Shown here piece after piece: positions 55,439-64,000 of a stretch of DNA of 64,000 nt. How positions within the stretch are numbered: position 1 is the stretch's first letter; each line of letters begins with the position of its first letter. The stretch is from Anthoceros angustus (taxonomy: Eukaryota > Streptophyta > Anthocerotopsida > Anthocerotales > Anthocerotaceae): positions 248,001 to 312,000 of the forward strand of contig MU008163.1 in assembly GCA_010909165.1 (NCBI GenBank), given 5' to 3'. Below the pieces are notes generated by a model. It saw only the letters and a list, made by a program, of their open reading frames with translations, was not told the origin of the DNA and did no database searches. Position numbers and translations under genes: made by a program.

Positions 55439-57276
55439 TTACTGTACCTTTAGTGATGACACTGGCTGGAGCGTGTCACCTTTGGGATTTGTTGCACATG
55501 AAATCCTGTGTTGTCGACTTACAACACTGGAATCACCGTCAGAGTCCACACCTGATCTGCGTTTTGATGTATCCCTTTGATCTACAGGTCCCCCACATGT
55601 GCCGTCTTGATGCTTGTCTCTTGTCTCGAATACATCTAGAGGCAACGAATCCCGAAGCATGGCTTGCGCTTCAGCAATCACTGCAGGACTGTCATCTGCA
55701 GCATACAGGATCCTCTGAACGGCTACGACAACCTGTGACAAACAGACCAACAAATTTTCACAGAAAATAAAGCATTATGGTTGGAAGCCTGTTATGCAAC
55801 CGTGACAAACGATATCAGAAATAAACTGATGTGATTCCCTACCGGCAAATGATCCAATTCTGGTGTTTGGCAGAGCATCTCGATGTCTCTAAGCTTGGCA
55901 AAATAGAAGTCCCTCTCCTTTTCTGCATTCTCCAAAGATAATTTCAACTCCGTAACCTGATACAATCTCCATCAATTTCAGTTACTGAGATCGAATTCCA
56001 ATATCCTGCACTTTAACTCTGCATCCGCATCTCATCCCAGGAGCCTTGCTTGCAAGGAGTCTAGTTGCTTACATGTTCATTGAGCATTTGGATCTCTGGA
56101 GAATTTGGCGTAGAGATGATCATGCTCCTAGATCTTCCTGCAATTTCACTGTCTGGATGAACATTTTCATACTTCTTAGGCAGACCAGCCAGTATTATAC
56201 TTGTTCCAGAAGAGCTCACCAGATCCATTGGAATGAGGTGTCTCAGCAGAACGAAGTGAGGAGGTTGAAGAAGACGGCCTTAAAGTTTGGCCTCCAAACT
56301 TGTGAGGTGTCTGTGACGATGCAGATATATGAGGAGGAGATAATGACGGCGTGAAACCATGGCCTGCATAATATGGTGCTACTTTCCTATTCAGCTCCTT
56401 GCCACCTTTGCATGTTTCTCGCCGTTCCATAGGGTTGTAACTGGAGCCACATCACAAGAGCACTGCACATGTCACTGAAAACATCTGTAATCCCACCACA
56501 ATATGCACAGCATGTTACAGTGAACATCGACCGCCAAGTGTTGGTGCTCGAGGTCATCCGTCCCAAGAACGTGAAATCAAGAGCGTGCAATGAGAAAGCA
56601 CCGCCTCACCTCGGGCTGAAGATACCGCCATTTACGGAATCGCAATACCGCTTCAGCCATTGCAAAAACTCAAGATTGTCCAGAGGCCTCCCCTTAATTA
56701 ACTTATTCACTTCAATGTGCTGCCTCCAGAACAACAACAACAACACGTAAGATAGCTGCCCTTTCAGTCTGAACCAACCTCACCGCTTACTCCACACACA
56801 GTCCATACCTTAGCAACCTTGAGCTTGGTAAAGACCTCCTGAAGCACCTTATAGTTCTGTATCATCTCATACTCGCTTCTCGCTTCAAAATTCACCTGAC
56901 ACCAGTGAAGCCACCATTTCAACACACAACTTCCTCCTCAAACAGCACACAACAACGTCATCTACAAACACGAACCAACATACACCTTGTGCATCGGCAC
57001 CACTCCAGGATGCGTTGCATCCATCAGCTGGCAATGTACTGCCCCCGGGTGCGCCTGCAAGAATCCAAAACCTCGCTCAAAACACCACTCACGTTTGCAG
57101 TTAGGTCAGATTAGCAAGCACCTGCAACAATTCCCAAATGCCAAACTCAGCGCTAGTGGAACCAATCTCAGCAAGGCCAGAAGTACTACCTCTTCCACCT
57201 TCGTGAGGCAAAGCCATAGCGTGGAATTCACCCAGGCCAAAATCTCGTTCCTGCCAACAAAATAAGCCCCGTCCAT
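55439..57276 (-). CDS. EB1 microtubule plus-end-binding protein, eight exons
   Basis: Exons at 57276-57190, 57054-56986, 56895-56809, 56719-56610, 56440-56220, 56095-56073, 55956-55843 and 55732-55439 join in phase with GT...AG borders to about 334 codons. The calponin-homology domain (about residues 1-120) has [55 protein letters not shown] and [21 protein letters not shown] Ser/Pro/Lys linker follows. The EB1 dimerisation coiled coil (about 193-260) has [30 protein letters not shown] and [10 protein letters not shown]. The C-terminal 60 residues are basic to mixed and lack the EEY end of animal EB1, as usual in plants. It tracks growing microtubule ends. The first Met fits the family, although most members have a few residues before MDGAYFVG, and Met at 57327 in the same frame is the alternative. 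Confidence 0.92.
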
Positions 57277-57279
57277 TCT

Positions 57280-58020
57280 GCCCGCTCCTTCCACTCCTAA
57301 CCAGCACCAAATCCTTCCACCCCTCAATCCTCCCTGCTCCGCAACGTGATCTCACATCCCAGGCCGCAACCAGGCCCCGAAATCCCAGCAGGGGAACAAG
57401 GCCGCCGGATCCACGCGGGACAGCAAGACCACATCCATGCACCCTGCCCGAGGCCCAAGAAGTTTGGCCAGCAGAACAGGCACAGATCTGGCGATTGCGG
57501 CCGGTGGGTCAGGCCAACTGCGTGAGCCCGGCAGGAAAGCGAGGGGAATGATGGGCACAGTGTGGAGTCGAGCGTGGTGATGGCGAGGCGCTGAGATTAA
57601 ATCGGCAAAGGCCTGTCCTTCCTGGATTCAGGAAGCACAGCATGTGAGGAGAACATGGCGGCCATTTGTACTTTTCACCTCGCGGCCTGCAGCGGCCTGT
57701 AATTCGCGGGCTAATCAGGGCGGGCGACCCCACCACGACCTTCACGACCTACACCAAATCCTGTTTACGCAGCCAGGCTGGCCTCTTGATCAGGCCTCCC
57801 CGGCACCCATCATGTACAATGTTGCACACTCCGGGCGGATGGAGCGTCAGCATCTTGACAGGCCCTGGCTGTCGGAAGCCCCGCGAATTCACCATCCAAC
57901 AACCATGAACGCCGCGCTTCAAATCGTCTCCATCCGCGATTCACGAATTCTCCTCCTCACCCACTTCTTCCCCACTGTGAAGTGCACTGCACTGGACATA
58001 GCGCGCCCTCCTACTGCTTA
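57280..58020. promoter_or_regulatory. EB1 upstream region
   Basis: A GC-rich stretch directly 5' of the EB1 start probably holds its leader and promoter. Several open frames on both strands are compositional. No TATA box is evident in the expected orientation. Confidence 0.35.
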
Positions 58021-58540
58021 ACTTACCCAACTCCCATCGTCCCCCTTCTTGGACGATAACACCGCTATGCTTTCATGCTCCTGAGTTACGCTGGGACTAC
58101 CTAGAGGTTAACTGTGGTTGCACCACCTATGTATTCCACTTTGCGCAATATGCTATAGGTAGTAATGTATTTTGTAACTCAATTTTTTAAAATAAAATAT
58201 GAAACATATTATATTAAAATATAGATTTTACATAGAAATGTTACATAGAGCCCCATTGTTAGAAAAACCCACAGCTACTCATAAGCTATCCGTATGGTAG
58301 CTCACTTATCACTGGGCATTACGCATTATAGCTTTACACAGAGCAACTTTTATAGTCTAGTCCTTAGTCTATTCGTTTAACTTACTTTACCTTTGGCCTT
58401 TGGCCTTCTTCCTCTTAACTTTCTAGTGATAGTGTAGTTGGAATCTTATGGGTTTCTATTGTCACTCATTTCTGGTAGTATTTAACATGATGGTTCGATG
58501 TAGACCTACCACACCATCTCATAGCCTACGGAGATATATT
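58020..58540. other. AT-rich spacer
   Basis: No coding signal. ATATTATATTAAAATATAG and similar words dominate 58,180-58,230. Confidence 0.4.
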
Positions 58541-58559
58541 AATCTTTGAGATAGACATT

Positions 58560-59663
58560 GGTAAAAAACACGCGAGAGCTTGGAAAGGCCCTAGGAAGAC
58601 ACAAGAGAAGGCAATTGAGACCATCAAACAACTAGAACTTGAGGCTGCCACCTGGCGCCGTGCTTTGATTGTAGAAGGTCATCCGCAAATGACGACATTG
58701 TCAAAAGGTAATTTGCCCCTCAACAATCCACTACAAGCCAACCAGACTTGCAATGTACATGTCAGGCAAGCTGCAAAGCAACACAAAGCCGACTCAAATC
58801 ACTAATTGGTTTTTATGCTCACCGGTCTTTTATCACCAGCATCTGCAGATCTGGCCAAAGCCTTGGAATGCCTCATTGCTAGTGTTAAAAGTGAACTTGA
58901 AGACTTACAAGGCCGGCTCAATAACATGAATGATATGATAGAGGAGAGACGTAAAGAGATGGATACCATCAATGGGAGGCTGGATGCCCTGGAGGAGAAT
59001 GTGCACCAACAAGCCACTGATAGCAAAGCTCAAATTCTAGAGATCCGAAAGCAAATGGAGGCAGAGGTTAGCAAAAAGCGAGAGGCAACAACATCGAATT
59101 CCAAAAGAAAGCTTACAAACCCAAACGAGTCAGCGGCAAAGACCGTGAAGATGGAGAAGTTAAGGGAAGAAGCCTCTCCACGGGAGATTGATAGAATGAA
59201 TGGTATTATTGAAGAAATTAAGGCAGGGCAGTTCGTGGCCGTTTTGTGCCAAGATATTCCTACTCGTCCATTTTGGATTGCAACAGTTGAAGAAGTGAAC
59301 TTCAAGCGTGAAGAGCCTTACTTCAAAGTTCATTGGTGGAAAACAATGAACCAAGATGGCTATACTGGAGTATATGTTGCTGATATGACTATATTAAACC
59401 AAGATTCTGAACCAAAAAGGAAGGGGAGGAAGAAAAAGCATGACGAACCTAATGACAGACCTAAGGAACTTTATTCTAAGCATCTTCAAAATCTCAGTGT
59501 GAAGAACACAATTATTTTGAACCATGGTTTCACCCTTACACACGAGTCACGGTTAAGCGATGAAGTCCAAGAGATGATAAAAGCGGAGGTGCTTAAGTAT
59601 AAGTCGCAGGTGGTTACGCGCCGAACAAAAGCTGCAAAAGAAAACTATGTTGTTAATGAGTAA
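58560..59663 (+). CDS. Unrecognised coiled-coil protein, last two exons (5' end not found)
   Basis: One exon (open from about 58,560 to 58,707, donor AAAAG/GTAATT) reads HARAWKGPRKTQEKAIETIK then QLELEAATWRRALIVEGHPQ. The next exon (58,840-59,663, acceptor CACCAG) continues in phase with ASADLAKALECLIASVKSEL. It holds a coiled coil (about 70 residues), a basic Ser/Lys stretch (KRKLTNPNESAAKTVKMEK), and then a compact segment with GQFVAVLCQDIPTRPFWIAT, KVHWWKTMNQDGYTGVYVAD. A second basic patch RKGRKKKHDEPN follows, and it ends NYVVNE. The compact segment could be a small beta-barrel (Tudor/BAH/agenet-like), seen only as pattern. An unspliced alternative starts at ATG 58,815 (282 codons). It could be a chromatin protein or derive from a DNA transposon; I cannot decide. 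Confidence 0.55.
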
Positions 59664-59789
59664 CTTGGGTTTAATTTTGTAATCTAGGAAAGAAGATCTA
59701 GAGCAAGGACCACTAGGGGTTGTGGATTTTAATAGTTACTAGCTTCCTTTCATCTGATATAGTCCAATAGGTTTTTATAGTATGTTTTG

Positions 59790-60065
59790 ACAGTGGCTAA
59801 TGTTGTTGTCCCGGGCTAGTTTGGTGTAGTGGGCTAGTGTTGTTATCATGAGCTAGTATTGTTGTCATGGGTTAGTTTCGTTATCGTGGGCTACTTTTGT
59901 TGTCATGGGCCAGTATTCTTATCGCTTGCCAATTTTGTTGTTTTGGGCCAATTTGTTATAATGGGGATCGATTTTTTGCTGCCATGAGGCAATATTGCAA
60001 TCATGCGCCATTTTTGTTGTCATGCCCCAACTCTGTCATGGCTAGATTTCATGTGCCAATTTTAT
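59790..60065. repeat. Degenerate tandem repeat of about 20 bases
   Basis: Words of the type TTGTTGTCATGGGCTAGT and TTGTTATCATGAGCTAGTA recur about ten times with changing ends (GGCCAATTTT in the later units). The units are too diverged to count exactly. Confidence 0.6.
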
Positions 60066-60069
60066 GAAG

Positions 60070-61200
60070 TTTGTCTTTGATAATTGATTTCATAATTATG
60101 ACAAGGTCATACTAGCATGAACCCCTAGTAATTTTGGCCATCAGAACAATATCCTACATCCGCAAGGATTGATCGTACAGGACCATGACTGTGTGATCCT
60201 TACGTAATAGCCGTACTGATGACAAGTTAGAGTGGTGACATACTAGCATCCTTGCTGCCATGAATGCTCCATGAGCTATAGATATGTGTTTCGAGTTTAG
60301 GGGTCAACTTGTCTGCGCCCTTGCTTGCAATACTGAACCAGGTGCCAGCGCCTTCTCTAGATATCCTAATATCATATGCCGGGCTAATATCATAATATTT
60401 TTCTATGTGAAGTTTTGTGACAGATCAAGGCTTGTAAAGCAAGTCGCCTGTGCAAACTATCTCAAGAAAGTAGGCAAGCTGTCATATGTCAGACAATTCT
60501 TTGCAATGCCTTCAGTCCACGCATGAGCATTACTTTTGACTTTTATTTAAAAATAATTTGAAAGCAATTTGCCCAGCTATGTCGAAGGATGTCGAATTTG
60601 GATACAACCAAAATAAATAACCTAAAAATATCATCTCTTTATTGTTACACCTTGTTCAAAAGCATATGGTGGGCATAGATCTTTATTTTGTGCAACAATA
60701 CCTCGCATGAGGGACTTCACTTCCTTTGGTTTTAAAGTCATTTAACCCCAAATGGACCAACTATATTTTTGGAAATAAACAGATTTTATGTTTTTTCTTT
60801 TTATGAGTAAATTAGGTATTGAAAATTAATGTAAAAAATATAGATATATAACCCTTTTTTTCTCTCAATTTTCGAAGATCAGTATTGTCTGGACATGTCA
60901 ATTGGCATACACAATTGGCAATCTTGCCGCTAAAATAATTTTCAATAAACCATTGGCATCAACATATGGCAAGCATAAACTAAAATGTAGCAGGAATATC
61001 CTAAAGCATATTAGCTAGTAATGTTTATACACTTAGTCATCTCTAAATATAACTACTTAATGTAAATTAGTACTCAATTAATATAAGCACTTGATATTAG
61101 TTAATACTAGTTACAAAAGTTATACAAGGTCATCCATAAGTTGTACACCAATCATTAGCCTAGGCTCATGAGACCAAGTCTGGTTAGCTAGCTTCCGTAA
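60070..61200. other. AT-rich spacer
   Basis: No recognised gene. Short frames on the + strand (60,284-60,526) have no family resemblance. Confidence 0.4.
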
Positions 61201-61213
61201 CTTGTGTTTCCCT

Positions 61214-61295
61214 TTTTAGAGGTCGGACGCCTCTAAACCATGTCTTCCATTCCCTTTTTAGAGGTCGGTCACCTCTAAACGATGTCTTTCACCCA
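61214..61295. repeat. Two-unit direct repeat with inverted TTTAGAGG/CCTCTAAA
   Basis: CCCTTTTTAGAGGTCGGACG + CCTCTAAACCATGTCTTCC is followed by CCCTTTTTAGAGGTCGGTCA + CCTCTAAACGATGTCTTTC, a period of about 41 bases. Each unit contains TTTAGAGG...CCTCTAAA, able to fold with a 7-base loop. Confidence 0.7.
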
Positions 61296-61401
61296 CGGTA
61301 TTTAGAGCCTATAAAGTCACAAGCAACAATACAACTATAATTTGACACACATTTCCCTCACAAATCTTTGAAGTTAATAAATCAGGTTAACTGAGCTACA
61401 T

Positions 61402-61926
61402 ATGGGTCAGACCTGCCTATCTCTCACAATCCCCTTACCGCTCCAACACACAATTCACAATCCATACAACGCGACAATTCTACATCTCCACAACATCACA
61501 CAATGTTCATACTTATCATGCCACAACACACAACCTCCATGCCCTTCTTCGGTGCGCCTAAAACCTCGACTCAATCAATCTCAATTCACAAAGCTTAATA
61601 TGTTCTTTTTAGTGATTAAAATTTTAATTTATGAAACGTTCCAAAACGGCCCAGCAAATAAGCACAAGTTCACAGGACTTCAGAAAAAACATGGCTACCT
61701 CCCCCACACCGCCTACATATGGGGCGGGTTACTTGGTCTCTGCACTTGGTCCTCAACCTGGGGACTGATGCACCAGCAAACCAAGACTGCTTCTCTTGTG
61801 GTTGAAGGATGGTCACTCCACTTCGTCCTCGATGTGGCACTTGATGCCAAAGTTAACCTTGAGTTCTCCATCAAAACCGACACGGGAATCCTACCTTCAC
61901 ATCCACAATTCATGCTTGGCTCCTAG
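61402..61926 (+). CDS. Open frame of 174 codons, unrecognised
   Basis: ATG at 61,402 opens MGQTCLSLTIPLPLQHTIHN. The second half is more protein-like (GYLPHTAYIWGGLLGLCTWS, then TKTASLVVEGWSLHFVLDVA). No family is recognised. It points at the 3' end of the PPR gene and could be a fragment of an older gene or chance. No start-site support. Confidence 0.25.
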   Translation: MGQTCLSLTIPLPLQHTIHNPYNATILHLHNITQCSYLSCHNTQPPCPSSVRLKPRLNQSQFTKLNMFFLVIKILIYETFQNGPANKHKFTGLQKKHGYLPHTAYIWGGLLGLCTWSSTWGLMHQQTKTASLVVEGWSLHFVLDVALDAKVNLEFSIKTDTGILPSHPQFMLGS

Positions 61927-61929
61927 GAC

Positions 61930-62184
61930 TCTCAATGATGCATTCACAACAAGTCTTGCATGATATGCGTATTTCAGCCAATTCCTTCGAACATAAACAC
62001 GCTGTGGGCTTCGACCTCGTTGCTAGGATTTGAGGCAATTCTCCTGGCATAACCACCTGCAAGGCTTCCACAACGTTGATTGGGTTCCAGCCAGTTTTGA
62101 TTGGCTCTGAGACTAGTGGGTGTCTTGGTTTCACGCGGGCATCGGTGTAGGAAAGAATAGTACCTGCACTGTACAAATACTGCG
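61930..62184 (-). other. Probable 3' untranslated region of the PPR gene
   Basis: This stretch follows the PPR stop codon at 62185. No other signal is visible. Confidence 0.4.
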
Positions 62185-64000
62185 TCAATGTCGATCCCCG
62201 CAATTGCAAGATCCATTGACAAAGCGGTGGACACGATGTGCATCTCTGACGATGATCTCTCGATTCTCGAGATTTGACATGATCTTCGTACTACTATGGC
62301 AGTCGTTGCACATCCGAAGGTTTTTTGTTACCAGCAAAGTGGCGCCATCCGGAGTATTTAGCAAGCCATACGCCAATGCCAGTTTCTCAGCATGTCCACA
62401 CAAGGCATCTTCCTTCTCCTGTTCCGACACTGGCTTCAGCACCAAGGCCGTTTGTGGCACGTGGCCACCTTCCTCCTTCAACCTCGTGTTCACGCTCCGC
62501 ACCTTTGATGAGATATCAACCCTGCCTTCTCCCACGGTGAACTCGTGCACTTTGTTGTTCACTTCGATGCCGGCCTTGGCAGGCTTTTTCCGAGCACCTG
62601 CAGACTTTCTCATGCTTTCTATCCGATCTACGTCTGTCCTCCTGCCTGCGCTCGCATATATGTTGGCCAAGAGCACGTAGGAACTTGCATGCTCAGGTTC
62701 CAATTCTACAAGACGGTCGAAACATCGCCTTCCACGGTCTACGTCTCCATGGTTCTTGCAAGCACTGAGCAAAGATTTCCAGGCCACAAAGTCGTTCTCA
62801 AACCTTGTAGATAGGATCATATCTTCAGCCTCTGCGAGATGGCCTGATCTTGCGATTAGGTCAACCATGCAGCTATGGTGCTGATCAGTTGGAACAATGC
62901 CATACGTGTCCACCATCGTTCTGAAATATTGCCTGCCTTCAGAGACCAGGCCTGCATGGCTGCATGCCACAAGCAGGCAGATGAAGCTGGTGGCATCTGG
63001 CTGTACACCTTGGTGAAGCATCTCTTCAAAACATTCCATGGCCATTTGCCCGTCACCGTGTTCTGCATAGCCATTGAGCAGGGCACTCCATGTTACCACA
63101 TCTCTTGCTGGCAATCTGTCGAATACCCTTCTGGCGTCCCCCATACTTCCACATTTTGCGTACATGTTCACCAGGGAGTTGCCGACTTGCACGTCTGCAA
63201 GGAGACCCATTTCCTCTATTTGCACATGAAGTCCCTTTCCTTGATGCAGGGCGCCCAAAGTTGCACACGCTTGAAGGAGGCACACAAATGTGACATGGTT
63301 AGCTGGAGTCATGCCCTCTAGCTGCATAGCTGCATAAAGATCCAGTGCTTCCTGCCCCATTCCCTGCTGGGAGTATCCTGCGATCATGGCAGTCCATGTA
63401 ACCACGTCTTTCTTCGTCAGGTTGTCAAAGATGCTGCGAGCATCCTTCAAGCTCCCGCATTTTGCATACATGTCAACCAGGCTGCTGCCAACAGATACAT
63501 CAGCTTCCAGACCACCTGCACGAATCTGCGCGTGAACCTGCTTCCCCTGATGCAGCCGTCCCACAGTGGCGCATGCTTCAAGGAGGGACACAAAAGTAGT
63601 TTGATTGGCCGGAGTCAAGCCATCTGCTTGCATGGTGTCGTACAGATCAAGAGCTTCTTGACCGAGCCCTCGCTGAGCATATCCTGCAATGATCGTATTC
63701 CATGTCACAATATCTCTTGTGCGTAAACCATTAAACACTCTCCGAGCATCCTCCAAGCTACCACATTTCAAATACATTTCAACGAGACAGTTACCAACAA
63801 GTAAATCTCCTTCCAGCCCTCGTTGTTTAACCTGTGTATGAAGGCCCTTGCCCAGGTGCAGAGATTTTAAACTACCGCATGCTTTCAGGAGATAAAGAAA
63901 CGTGACACGATCAGGTGGAGTCATGCCCTCTTGTTGCATGGTACTATACAGAGCAAGGGCTTCCTGTCCAAGCCCATTCTGAGAATATCCTGCAATCATA
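62185..64000 (-). CDS. PLS-class PPR protein with KP-type DYW deaminase domain (5' end outside window)
   Basis: The frame is open from the window edge to TGA at 62185 (604 residues seen). The ATG at 63999 lies inside a PPR repeat, so the true start is beyond the window. The first about 400 residues are PLS triplets of about 101 residues, three nearly alike (VTWNTIIAGYAQRGLGQEAL, GNSLVNMYAKCGSMGDARRV). E1/E2 motifs follow. The PG box reads ARKKPAKAGIEVNNKVHEF, with KP in place of PG. The deaminase signature is HAEK (about 536) and CNDCH (about 564). The protein ends GSCNCGDRH instead of DYW. Proteins of this kind bind an RNA site in chloroplast or mitochondrion and edit one base. The KP variant is the proposed U-to-C editor in ferns, hornworts and some lycophytes. 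No break is seen. Confidence 0.9.
   Translation of the reverse strand, partial: MIAGYSQNGLGQEALALYSTMQQEGMTPPDRVTFLYLLKACGSLKSLHLGKGLHTQVKQRGLEGDLLVGNCLVEMYLKCGSLEDARRVFNGLRTRDIVTWNTIIAGYAQRGLGQEALDLYDTMQADGLTPANQTTFVSLLEACATVGRLHQGKQVHAQIRAGGLEADVSVGSSLVDMYAKCGSLKDARSIFDNLTKKDVVTWTAMIAGYSQQGMGQEALDLYAAMQLEGMTPANHVTFVCLLQACATLGALHQGKGLHVQIEEMGLLADVQVGNSLVNMYAKCGSMGDARRVFDRLPARDVVTWSALLNGYAEHGDGQMAMECFEEMLHQGVQPDATSFICLLVACSHAGLVSEGRQYFRTMVDTYGIVPTDQHHSCMVDLIARSGHLAEAEDMILSTRFENDFVAWKSLLSACKNHGDVDRGRRCFDRLVELEPEHASSYVLLANIYASAGRRTDVDRIESMRKSAGARKKPAKAGIEVNNKVHEFTVGEGRVDISSKVRSVNTRLKEEGGHVPQTALVLKPVSEQEKEDALCGHAEKLALAYGLLNTPDGATLLVTKNLRMCNDCHSSTKIMSNLENREIIVRDAHRVHRFVNGSCNCGDRH

Noticed and set aside
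57644-58021. 125-codon + strand frame upstream of EB1
   Set aside because: GC-rich promoter DNA; the opening codon is unsupported and no domain is visible.

Overview
The window is nuclear DNA of a land plant. The best clue to the lineage is the pentatricopeptide-repeat (PPR) protein at the right edge. Its C-terminal deaminase domain has a KP signature in place of the PG box and ends in Asp-Arg-His instead of Asp-Tyr-Trp. This variant is reported in plants with U-to-C organelle RNA editing (hornworts, ferns, some lycophytes). Together with the spliced plant genes and the mass of retrotransposon DNA, I infer a fern or another seed-free plant with a large genome. The species cannot be fixed from the window.

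Positions 1-31,648 are a GC-rich array of one Ty3/gypsy-type LTR retrotransposon family on the + strand. Units are head to tail and share LTRs: LTR (cut by the window edge), internal I, LTR, internal II, LTR, a short internal III, a short LTR piece, internal IV, and a truncated terminal LTR. LTRs run from TGTGG to CCACA and are followed by a primer-binding site for tRNA-Asp. They are very long (about 5.7 and 8.5 kb). Most of each LTR upstream of its TATA box is the remains of a long sense-strand reading frame for a proline-rich and coiled-coil protein. All copies are broken by short insertions and deletions. A diverged copy of the same protein, much better preserved, lies on the - strand at 32.9-35.4 kb.

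From 31.6 to 55 kb the window is a patchwork: Ty1/copia scraps; fragments of host genes (pseudouridine-5'-phosphate glycosidase, a SYP5-type SNARE, a rhodanese/TrhO protein, a TMEM120/TMPIT protein); one intact beta-1,3-glucanase (GH17) gene and its decayed tandem copy; a short MAPK-substrate-like gene; tRNA-derived SINE-like repeats; and a large imperfect palindrome whose two arms each carry a trypsin-like gene remnant.

From 55 to 64 kb the region is more genic. It holds an intact eight-exon EB1 microtubule plus-end protein gene (- strand), an unrecognised coiled-coil gene (+ strand), AT-rich spacer with small repeats, and the PPR editing-factor gene (- strand), which continues past the window edge. 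The host genes have unrelated jobs (cell-wall glucan hydrolysis, microtubule dynamics, organelle RNA editing), and no shared pathway is visible.
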